A stretch of 54,779 bases of DNA from Croceicoccus hydrothermalis (GTDB lineage Bacteria; Pseudomonadota; Alphaproteobacteria; Sphingomonadales; Sphingomonadaceae), in contig NZ_JAIQCI010000022.1 of the NCBI RefSeq assembly GCF_022378335.1, positions 1 through 54,779 on the forward strand, given 5' to 3'. The notes under the pieces were generated by a model. The model was not told the DNA's origin. It saw only the letters and a program-made list of their open reading frames with translations, and searched no databases. Every line of letters begins with the position of its first letter. The first letter of the stretch is position 1. Positions 18,265 through 25,310 of this stretch are shown in pieces. The position numbers and the translations under genes are program-made.

Positions 18265-18744
18265 TCAGAGCGCGGTTTCTGCCTTGCCGCCCTTGGTATC
18301 GTCGGTGATGTCCATGCCCAGCATCATCTTGGCCGTGGTGATCGCGCCCAGCTCGCCGGACCAGATCGACGCATCGCCAAGGTCCATCCGCATCATCAAC
18401 AGGTTCGGATCGTCCTTGCCGTTGGGGAACCATGCCTCGACCGAATTGCTCCATTCCTTTTCGAGCCGTTCGCGGCTGGTTTCCTCGCTCAATACGCCGT
18501 GGAAACGCGCGAACAACTCGTGGTCCTTCGACGCGAAGGTGGCCGTGGCCGGGCCCATCGTGGCGAAACGATTGTCGCGATAGGTAAAGAACCAGATCGC
18601 GCTATCGGCATGCTTGTCGAGTTGCGCGGTCATGGGTGCGGCCGAATCCGGATCGGCATCGAGTTGCAGCATGACGAAGGGCGATTTCGCCATCTTTTCC
18701 CAGAATTCATGCTTCAGTTCGTCGGCATCGCCTTGGTCGTACAT
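18265..18744 (-). CDS. Pyridoxamine 5'-phosphate oxidase-fold general stress protein
   Basis: This 159-residue protein of the flavin-binding split-barrel group (general stress protein 26-like) contains FWEKMAKSPFVMLQL, AIWFFTYRDNRFA, and a late SVEAWFPNGKDDPNLLMMRMDLGDASIW block that matches the family. An AAGGA nine bases upstream supports the ATG at 18744. It may bind FMN or F420-like cofactors; the substrate is unknown. Its promoter region contains an SOS box (18862-18876) that also faces imuA, so damage induction of this gene is possible. Confidence 0.85.
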   Translation of the reverse strand: MYDQGDADELKHEFWEKMAKSPFVMLQLDADPDSAAPMTAQLDKHADSAIWFFTYRDNRFATMGPATATFASKDHELFARFHGVLSEETSRERLEKEWSNSVEAWFPNGKDDPNLLMMRMDLGDASIWSGELGAITTAKMMLGMDITDDTKGGKAETAL

Positions 18745-18861
18745 TGTCGGTCCTTTCGTTGTTTTTTCCTCAACGGGTGGGGAGGGCGCGCGTTCCGCGT
18801 TTGCGCGCGCCTGTGGATGAAATGGAAGGATCGCAGGGCATGGCAATGGACGGAACGGACG

Positions 18862-18876
18862 GAACATAATAAGAAC
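18862..18876. promoter_or_regulatory. SOS (LexA) box upstream of imuA
   Basis: The sequence GAACATAATAAGAAC fits the alphaproteobacterial LexA operator GAAC-N7-GAAC exactly, with the typical AT-rich spacer. It lies 53 bp before the imuA start and 117 bp before the divergent PPOX gene start. Confidence 0.9.
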
Positions 18877-18929
18877 ATGCCCGTTGCCCGAACAGCCCTG
18901 AAAGAGCGATTCGCCGGAAAAAGACCGCC

Positions 18930-19766
18930 ATGAACAAACCCAGCCCCGATCCCGTTCCCGACCTTCCCGACGGTCTTTTCGCGGCCAGCCGGCTGTCGCC
19001 CTCGCCTATGCGCGGGGCGGGTGGGGAGTGGTGCCCCGGCATGGGGTTCCGCGGCGCCGGCGATATTTTCGGGCAGGGGCGGGAGGCGGCGGCGGCGGCG
19101 CTTGCCCTGGCGCTGGCGCAGGAGGCGCCGCGCGACATGGGTCGTGCCGCGATGAACGCAGCAAAGGCCGCACGGGTCGAGGCGGCGGACGATCGCGCGT
19201 TTCTGTGGGTGCAGGACCGGGCCGCGATCCGCGTGGGCGGACGGCCTTATCTGCCGGGTCTTCCCGATGCGTTGCGCCACCGGATGATCCATGTCGCGGC
19301 GCGCGATGCGGGCGATGCGCTCTTTGCGCTGGAGGAGGGGGTGCGGTGCCGCGATCTCGCCTTTGTCATCGGGGAGATCGCGGGCAATCCGCGCGCGCTG
19401 GACTTTACCGCCTCGCGCCGGCTGGTGCTGGCCGCGGAACGGCATGGCGTGCCGTTATGGCTGGTGCGGCCCGATGCGCGGCGCGATCTTGGCGCAGGGC
19501 GGATGCGGTGGGAGGTATCCGCCGCCCCGTCGCAGCCGCCGCGATGGAACGCGAATACACCGGGCGGCCCGCGCTGGCACGGCGAATTGTTTCGGGCCCG
19601 CGGCCTGCGCCCCGGCGCGTGGTGGATCACACAGGATATTGCAGGACACGACCATGACCGCAGCCAACACGAAAGGCAGCCCCTGCGCGCCGCCCCGGCG
19701 GGTGCTGGCGATTTGGCTGTCGCGGATGGCGATCGATCGCTGGCGGCGGCATCGGCCCGCGCCTGA
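18930..19766 (+). CDS. imuA: ImuA, RecA-like accessory protein of the damage-inducible mutasome
   Basis: This 278-residue protein matches the ImuA/SulA-related family: an N-terminal region (LPDGLFAASRLSP, GFRGAGDIFGQGREAAA), a core with AFLWVQDRAAIRVGGRPYLPGL and the family end PRWHGELFRARGLRPGAWWITQD. With ImuB and DnaE2 it supports error-prone translesion synthesis. It is preceded by a perfect SOS box, so LexA control is likely. The frame runs 113 bp into imuB, far longer than a usual operon overlap; the last 40 residues look unlike ImuA and may be an extension. Confidence 0.88.
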   Translation: MNKPSPDPVPDLPDGLFAASRLSPSPMRGAGGEWCPGMGFRGAGDIFGQGREAAAAALALALAQEAPRDMGRAAMNAAKAARVEAADDRAFLWVQDRAAIRVGGRPYLPGLPDALRHRMIHVAARDAGDALFALEEGVRCRDLAFVIGEIAGNPRALDFTASRRLVLAAERHGVPLWLVRPDARRDLGAGRMRWEVSAAPSQPPRWNANTPGGPRWHGELFRARGLRPGAWWITQDIAGHDHDRSQHERQPLRAAPAGAGDLAVADGDRSLAAASARA

Positions 19767-21270
19767 AGGAAACGCGCTTGGCGAGAGGACGGGCGAGGGG
19801 GCGGGTGAGGATGCCGCCCCCGTTGCGTTGATCACCGAAACCGCGCACGGGCCGCGTATTGCCGCCACCAATCGCGCGGCGGAGCGTCACGGCGTGCGCG
19901 CGGGCACCATGCTGGCCGATGCGCGGGCGGTGTGTCCGCAGATTGCCGTGCACCCCGCCGATCCCGCGGGCGATCTCGCCTTCCTCGAACGGCTGGCCGT
20001 GTGGGCACAGCGTTGGGGCCCGTGGAGCGCGCTCGACCCGCCCGACGGTATCATCGTCGACATCACCGGCGCGGCGCATCTGTTCGGCGGGGAAAGACGG
20101 CTGATCGACGATGCCGCGGCGATCCTCGCTGCGCGCGGATTGACGGCGCGCATCGCCATCGCGCCCACCGCCGGCGCGGCATGGGCGCTCGCGCATCATG
20201 GCCCGGCACAGGCCATCGTCGCGCCCGATGACGACATGCCCGCGCGGCTGTCGCAATTGCCGGTGGCGGCGCTCCGGCTCGACGATGACGTGTTGCTGGT
20301 GCTGCGGCGGCTGGGGCTGAAACGGCTGGGCGATCTGCATGGGGTCGGGCGCGATGCGTTGACCCGCCGGTTTCGCGTGCGCCGGTCGGCGACGGCCAAC
20401 CCGCTTTTGCGCTACGATCAATTGCTGGGCACGGTGCCCGAACCGTTGTTGCCGGTGGTGGGCGAAACCGCGCCCATGGTGCAGCGGCGGTTGATGGAGC
20501 CGATCCGCCATCTGCCGCTGCTCGAAATCGTGCTGTCCGATCTGGCGGAGGAGATGATGCGCCTGCTCGAAGGGAAGGGGCGGGGCGCGCGCCGGCTGGA
20601 GCTGGGATGCTGGCGCGTGGATGGGGAGATGGTGGGCCGCCGGCTCGAACTCGCCGCCGCGACGCGTGATGCCGTCCATGTGTGCCGCCTGTTCACCGAA
20701 AAGCTGGACGGGATCGAGGCAGGCTTCGGGATCGAGATGGTGCGCCTTACCGCAAGCTGGGCCGAGCCGCTCGATTTCAATCAGGCCGATCTCGACACCG
20801 CGGCACACGAACACGGCACCAGTCTTGCCGCGTGCGTCGACCGGCTGACCACCCGACTGGGCGCGGATGCGGTGCGCCGTCCCGTCCCGCGCGCGAGCCA
20901 TGTTCCCGAACGCTGCGTCAAATGGCAGGCCCCACTCGCCCCGCAACCTGCGGCGCAGGCGGAAATGGCGTTCCACGCCCGCCCGTTGAAACTGCTCGAC
21001 CGGGCGGAACAGATCGCGGTGGTTTATGAAACGCCGGACGGCCTGCCGCGCCGGTTCCGCTGGCGCGGCGAATTGCACGAGGTCGCGCGGGCGGAAGGGC
21101 CGGAACGCATTGCGCCCGAATGGTGGCGCGAACGTTCAACCGTGCGGTTGCGCGATTATTACAGGATCGAGGACAGCGCGGGCCGGCGTTACTGGCTCTA
21201 TCGCGACGGGATCGCGGGCGACGGACGTGGCGGACCGCCCGCGTGGTATCTGCACGGAATCTATCCCTGA
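19654..21270 (+). CDS. imuB: ImuB, Y-family polymerase-like protein lacking catalytic residues
   Basis: From the ATG at 19654 the protein has 538 residues. It follows the Y-family layout: palm (RRVLAIWLSRMAIDRW, PPDGIIVDITGAAHLFGGE), thumb and little-finger domain (LEIVLSDLAEEMMRLLEGKG), then the ImuB C-terminus (ARPLKLLDRAEQIAVVY to RDYYRIEDSAGRRYWLYRDG). The metal-binding acidic residues of true polymerases are absent: the first motif reads WLSRMA where a DxD would be. This is the known state of ImuB, which acts as a scaffold that brings DnaE2 to the clamp. It overlaps imuA by 113 bp and ends 10 bp inside a convergent sulfotransferase gene. Confidence 0.92.
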   Translation: MTAANTKGSPCAPPRRVLAIWLSRMAIDRWRRHRPAPEGNALGERTGEGAGEDAAPVALITETAHGPRIAATNRAAERHGVRAGTMLADARAVCPQIAVHPADPAGDLAFLERLAVWAQRWGPWSALDPPDGIIVDITGAAHLFGGERRLIDDAAAILAARGLTARIAIAPTAGAAWALAHHGPAQAIVAPDDDMPARLSQLPVAALRLDDDVLLVLRRLGLKRLGDLHGVGRDALTRRFRVRRSATANPLLRYDQLLGTVPEPLLPVVGETAPMVQRRLMEPIRHLPLLEIVLSDLAEEMMRLLEGKGRGARRLELGCWRVDGEMVGRRLELAAATRDAVHVCRLFTEKLDGIEAGFGIEMVRLTASWAEPLDFNQADLDTAAHEHGTSLAACVDRLTTRLGADAVRRPVPRASHVPERCVKWQAPLAPQPAAQAEMAFHARPLKLLDRAEQIAVVYETPDGLPRRFRWRGELHEVARAEGPERIAPEWWRERSTVRLRDYYRIEDSAGRRYWLYRDGIAGDGRGGPPAWYLHGIYP

Positions 21271-22103
21271 ACGAGATTCAACACATCCTCCCGCACGGCG
21301 CGCAACGGATGGCGCACCACAGGCGTCATCGGCGCAACCGATAGCCCGTCGCCATAGCCCCATTCCGCCGCCCGCGCCCCCTGGTCGAGCGTCATGCCCG
21401 GCACATCGGCGTAATCCGCATTGCCGTCGCGCACCGCCATATCGACCGGCACCGGTTCGAGATCCAGAAACCGGTGCAAAGCTGCGGTCCATACGCCGGG
21501 CCGTGCGACAAGATCCTCGTAACGTACGACCATGGCCCAGTGGAGCCGGGTCAGATCCCGTGCCACGATGTCATAGGCATCGAGCGCGTAATCGACGAGC
21601 TGGGCAAACGGCCTATCGCTCCATTTTGCCAGCGCCCCCGCCATCGCCGCCGGATGGCGCAGGAGAAGGATGAATTGCGCGGTCGGAAACAATTGCTGAT
21701 AAAGGCGCATGCGCGTGAGGTTCACCGGCGATTTCTCCACCCGCCACCGCCCATCCGCATCGAACCAGCGGTCCCAGTCCGCCTCGATCCTTTCCCGCGT
21801 CAAAAGCGTGTCGTATCGGCACCCCTCGATCAGATGCTGTGCCGGGTCGATGGCGAAATGCCCCGGAATGCCGTGGGTCGCGTCATGCGGAATGGCACCC
21901 TGGAGATAGCATCCCTCGTTCTCCGGGACGGGCGCGTTCGTGATCGCGGCGACATCGGGATGGGCCGCGATCAGCCGCGCGGTCATGCTCGTCCCGGTGC
22001 GGTGCAACCCGGCGACGAAGGCATAGCGGTGGGGGTGGGGGGTGATGGTCACAATGCCATCCAATGAGTGGAACCGCGACCGGTTCCGCCCGTTTCCCGT
22101 CAT
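21261..22103 (-). CDS. Sulfotransferase family protein
   Basis: This 280-residue protein has a 5'-phosphosulfate-binding loop GLHRTGTSMTARLIAAHPDV (about residues 32-51) and a 3'-phosphate motif FILLLRHPAAMAGAL, both typical of PAPS-dependent sulfotransferases. It probably sulfates a sugar or other acceptor, since it opens a cluster of glycosyltransferases. The start ATG at 22103 could be shortened. It is divergent from a GT4 gene with 56 bp between them and convergent with imuB with a 10-bp overlap. Confidence 0.8.
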   Translation of the reverse strand: MTGNGRNRSRFHSLDGIVTITPHPHRYAFVAGLHRTGTSMTARLIAAHPDVAAITNAPVPENEGCYLQGAIPHDATHGIPGHFAIDPAQHLIEGCRYDTLLTRERIEADWDRWFDADGRWRVEKSPVNLTRMRLYQQLFPTAQFILLLRHPAAMAGALAKWSDRPFAQLVDYALDAYDIVARDLTRLHWAMVVRYEDLVARPGVWTAALHRFLDLEPVPVDMAVRDGNADYADVPGMTLDQGARAAEWGYGDGLSVAPMTPVVRHPLRAVREDVLNLVQG

Positions 22104-22159
22104 ATGCGAAATTCTCCCGATCGTGCCGCCCCGACCCGCCGATTGCCACCGCCCAGCCG

Positions 22160-23305
22160 ATGAAGATTGCCGTCCTCGCGCATATTCGCCACGCGCTCAC
22201 CGAACCGTTCATGGGCGGGATGGAGGCGCATGCCGTGCAATTGGCCGGCGGGCTTCGCGAAGCGGGCCATGACGTGACATTGTTCGCGGCCCCGGGGGGC
22301 GGGGATCCCGACCTGGTGCCGATATGCGACGCGCCTTACGAGGCCGTGCTGCCCTGGGCGCAATGGCGCGGAACGCCCCGGCTGGACCTGTATCAACGCG
22401 CGGCCTTCGACCGGGCATGGACCGCGATCAGGGCCGGGTTTCGCAGCGGCGAATTCGACGTGGTGCATAATAATTCGCTGTTTCCCGATCTCATCGAACG
22501 GGCCGCCGACCAAGGCGTGCCGATGGTCACGTCGCAGCACGTGCCCCCCTTCGGCAAGATGCGCGACGCGGTGCATGCCGTGGCCGGATGCAACCATGCG
22601 CAGATCACGCTGACCTCGCAGAGCCAGATGCCGCTCTGGCTCGCGGGATTGGGTCCGGACGGGGCGCAGGCCCGCGATGCACCCGCCAATTTCTCGGTCG
22701 TCCCCAATGGCGTGTCGTGCACCCAATGGCAGCCTGCGACCCGTGGCGATCGCCTGCTATGGTATGGGCGGATCACCCCGAACAAGGGATTGGCCGAGGC
22801 GATCGCCGCCGCGCGAGAGGCCGATGCCCCGCTCGACATCTACGGCCAGGTCGAGGATGAGCGTTATTTCGCCGATCGTGTCGCCTCCGGGCTTGGCTCC
22901 GACATCGTATACAAAGGGCATGCCAGCGGGGCGGCCTTGCGCTCCGCCGTGGCGCGGGCGCGGGCGGTGCTGGTCACGCCGATGTGGGACGAACCGTTCG
23001 GTCTCGTCGCGGCGGAGGCGCTGGCCTCGGGCGTTCCCGTCATCGCATTCGACCGCGGCGCCATGCGAGAAGTGATCGGCGATTGCGGGATCGTGGTGCC
23101 TGCGGGCGATACCGGGGCCATGGCACGGGCCATCGGCGCGGTCCACGCCATCGACCCCGCGCAATGTCGCCGCCGCGCCGAGACCGCGCTATCCACAGCG
23201 GCGATGATCGCCGGGTATGAGGCGCGCTATTCCGCCGCGATCGAGGCCGCATCCTTCGCCGCGTCGCGCTCCAGCTGGTCGAGCACGCGCGCACTGCTGG
23301 CGTAG
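22160..23305 (+). CDS. Glycosyltransferase family 4 (GT-B fold)
   Basis: This 381-residue enzyme starts at ATG 22160 (MKIAVLAHIRH); upstream codons are not family-like. The N-terminal Rossmann domain has GGMEAHAVQLAGGLREAGHDV, and the C-terminal donor domain has NGVSCTQWQPATR, LLWYGRITPNKGLAEAI, and the motif EPFGLVAAEALASGVPVIAFDRGAMREV. The enzyme transfers an activated sugar, probably with retention, to an unknown acceptor. It overlaps the convergent GT2 gene by 79 bp, so the last 26 residues may be dispensable. Confidence 0.87.
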   Translation: MKIAVLAHIRHALTEPFMGGMEAHAVQLAGGLREAGHDVTLFAAPGGGDPDLVPICDAPYEAVLPWAQWRGTPRLDLYQRAAFDRAWTAIRAGFRSGEFDVVHNNSLFPDLIERAADQGVPMVTSQHVPPFGKMRDAVHAVAGCNHAQITLTSQSQMPLWLAGLGPDGAQARDAPANFSVVPNGVSCTQWQPATRGDRLLWYGRITPNKGLAEAIAAAREADAPLDIYGQVEDERYFADRVASGLGSDIVYKGHASGAALRSAVARARAVLVTPMWDEPFGLVAAEALASGVPVIAFDRGAMREVIGDCGIVVPAGDTGAMARAIGAVHAIDPAQCRRRAETALSTAAMIAGYEARYSAAIEAASFAASRSSWSSTRALLA

Positions 23306-24150
23306 GGCTCGTCTTCCTGTTGCCGGGTGAGAGCGAGGTCGCGCTCCTCCGGTTCGCGCAGCTTTACCCAACCCGCGCCGTTTCGCCGGGTCAGCCCCAT
23401 CAATGTGAACGCCCGCATCCAGTGCTGCATCGTGGGTTCGCCCCATTTTTCGGCAAAGCGATGCGCGTTGGCCATCACGCTGTCGAGGTGATGCACAGGC
23501 GGCATGTGATGCGGGTGATATTGATGATACGCCTTCGCCCCGCGCACCCATTGGAGCGGGAGACCGCAAGTCGCGACCACGCGCCCGAAATCCGTATCCT
23601 CCCCGCCATAGCCGGTATAGCGTTCGTCGAAACCGCCGGTTCGCGCGAAATCCGCCGCCGATATGGCAAAGTTCAGCGACCAGAAGCACCGGTAATCCCG
23701 GCACGGCCCGACCGCGCCCTCGGGCGGGCCGGGACGTTCGCAATGGCGCACGGCGACGCGTTCGAAATGCGCGAAATCGACACCGCTCTCGGTTGCGCCG
23801 CGCGGCAGATAGCCGACCTCGCCCATGAGCACGCCCACATGGTCGCGCGCGGCCCTTGCATAATCGCCGACGAGTGCGGGATGCGGCACGCAATCCACGT
23901 CGAGGAAGATCAGCAGATCGCCCGATGCCCCGCCCGCCGCCGTATTCCGGCCCAGCGACAGGGGTACGCCGTCGCTCCCCAGAACGATCTGCGTCACGGG
24001 AAATGGTGCTTCCGGCAGGTCATAGGGCGCGTCCTGCAACACCGCCACGATCAGCTCGTCCGGCGCGCGCTCGCTCTCCCTCAGGCCGAGCACGAGATTG
24101 CGCAGATGCGCGGCCCGTCCGCTCGCCAGCGTGCATATCGAGATCTTCAT
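23227..24150 (-). CDS. Glycosyltransferase family 2 (GT-A fold)
   Basis: This 307-residue enzyme starts MKISICTLASGRAAHLRNLV, with a nucleotide-sugar DxD motif in LLIFLDVDCVPHP and a galactosyltransferase-like segment FDERYTGYGGEDTDFG. No membrane helix is seen, so it acts in the cytosol or at the membrane face. The start ATG at 24150 overlaps the preceding gene stop (ATGA type), so it is translationally coupled to the GT28-like gene. The acceptor is unknown. Confidence 0.85.
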   Translation of the reverse strand: MKISICTLASGRAAHLRNLVLGLRESERAPDELIVAVLQDAPYDLPEAPFPVTQIVLGSDGVPLSLGRNTAAGGASGDLLIFLDVDCVPHPALVGDYARAARDHVGVLMGEVGYLPRGATESGVDFAHFERVAVRHCERPGPPEGAVGPCRDYRCFWSLNFAISAADFARTGGFDERYTGYGGEDTDFGRVVATCGLPLQWVRGAKAYHQYHPHHMPPVHHLDSVMANAHRFAEKWGEPTMQHWMRAFTLMGLTRRNGAGWVKLREPEERDLALTRQQEDEPYASSARVLDQLERDAAKDAASIAAE

Positions 24151-25310
24151 TCGGTAACCTGCCCTTCACTGGCCTGTCGGTCGCGGCGGCCGACCCCTGC
24201 GCCTGCCCACAGATCGGTGGCGAGATGGTCGAGCCATCGTGCCGCCCGCTCTGCGGCATCGTCGTGCACCATGGCGCGTTGTCGTTCCGGGACGATGGCG
24301 CGCGCCTCGTCCCACAATGCGCGCCAACGCCCCGCATGCGCCGGCCAATGCGGCGCCACGGCCGCAACCCCGGCGCGGGCAAGGGCATCCGCCTTGCAAA
24401 GCTGTTCATCGAAATAGCGCCATTCGGGCACGACGATCCACGGTTTGCCCGCGGCACATACCATCTGCACCGTGGTGTTGCCGCAGCTCGACACGATGCG
24501 GTCCGCCGCCGCGATCCAGTCCTGCGGATTGTCGACCCAGCCCATGTGGCGAAGATTGCCAGGCGGCGTTTCGTGCCATTCGCTCGCGATCGTGCCGATG
24601 GTGAACCATTGCGCACCCGCATCGTCCCGCGCGCCGAGCGTGAGCGGCGCCGTCGGCGTGCCCGTGCCCCCGCCACCGGCGAGGACGAGCACGATGTCCG
24701 CATCCTGGGACAGGGAAAGCCGCGCCCGCGCCGCTTCGCGCGTGGGCAGGGCGGTCATATCCACTCCGACACCGGCGGCGTAATGGGTCTTGGCCTGCAT
24801 CCAGCGGGGCCGTTCCGGCTGCTCCAGATCGGCGTGATAGGGGGCAAGCAACCCGGCCGCCGCAGCGTAGGATGCCATGTGGCCGGGATCGGCGCGGTCG
24901 CCATGTTGCAACACCGCGACATGCGGCACCGATGCGATCCGGGCGAGCTGTCCGAGCTCCGCCGAAACGTCGGTGACGAACAATGCGGGTGCCGCATCGT
25001 CGAACCACGCGGTAATTGCTGCGACTGCCCGCGTGATGGTCGGCCATCCGACCGGCGCGCAATGCAGCGTGTCGGGCGTTGGCATCGCGTCGAGCCGGGG
25101 CGGTGCGGTGCCCTCCGCCTCGAACAGCGAGGGGATGGCGATGCGTTCGATACGCGGGTCGAGCGCGGGGAAAATATCGCTCCGCGCGCAAAACAGCGTG
25201 ACCGGGCGGCAATCGATGAGCCGGTTGGCGATCGCCGCGGCCCGTTCGGCATGGCCGCGGCCCTGATGATGGACGAAATAGCCGACCGCGCCGCGCGGGC
25301 CTTCGGTCAC
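24147..25310 (-). CDS. Glycosyltransferase, GT28/MurG-like
   Basis: From the GTG at 25310 the protein has 387 residues (GAVGYFVHHQGRGHAERAAAI at its N-terminus). The C-terminal half shows VLVLAGGGGTGTPTAPLTLG, MGWVDNPQDWIAAADRIVSSCGNTTVQMVCAAGKPWIVVPEWRYFDEQ, typical of GT-B enzymes with a MurG-like donor domain. The GTG overlaps the stop of the upstream SPS-like gene by four bases (GTGA), and its own stop overlaps the start of the GT2 gene, so three genes are coupled. The frame extends 51 codons upstream but only as a shadow. Confidence 0.78.
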   Translation of the reverse strand: MTEGPRGAVGYFVHHQGRGHAERAAAIANRLIDCRPVTLFCARSDIFPALDPRIERIAIPSLFEAEGTAPPRLDAMPTPDTLHCAPVGWPTITRAVAAITAWFDDAAPALFVTDVSAELGQLARIASVPHVAVLQHGDRADPGHMASYAAAAGLLAPYHADLEQPERPRWMQAKTHYAAGVGVDMTALPTREAARARLSLSQDADIVLVLAGGGGTGTPTAPLTLGARDDAGAQWFTIGTIASEWHETPPGNLRHMGWVDNPQDWIAAADRIVSSCGNTTVQMVCAAGKPWIVVPEWRYFDEQLCKADALARAGVAAVAPHWPAHAGRWRALWDEARAIVPERQRAMVHDDAAERAARWLDHLATDLWAGAGVGRRDRQASEGQVTE

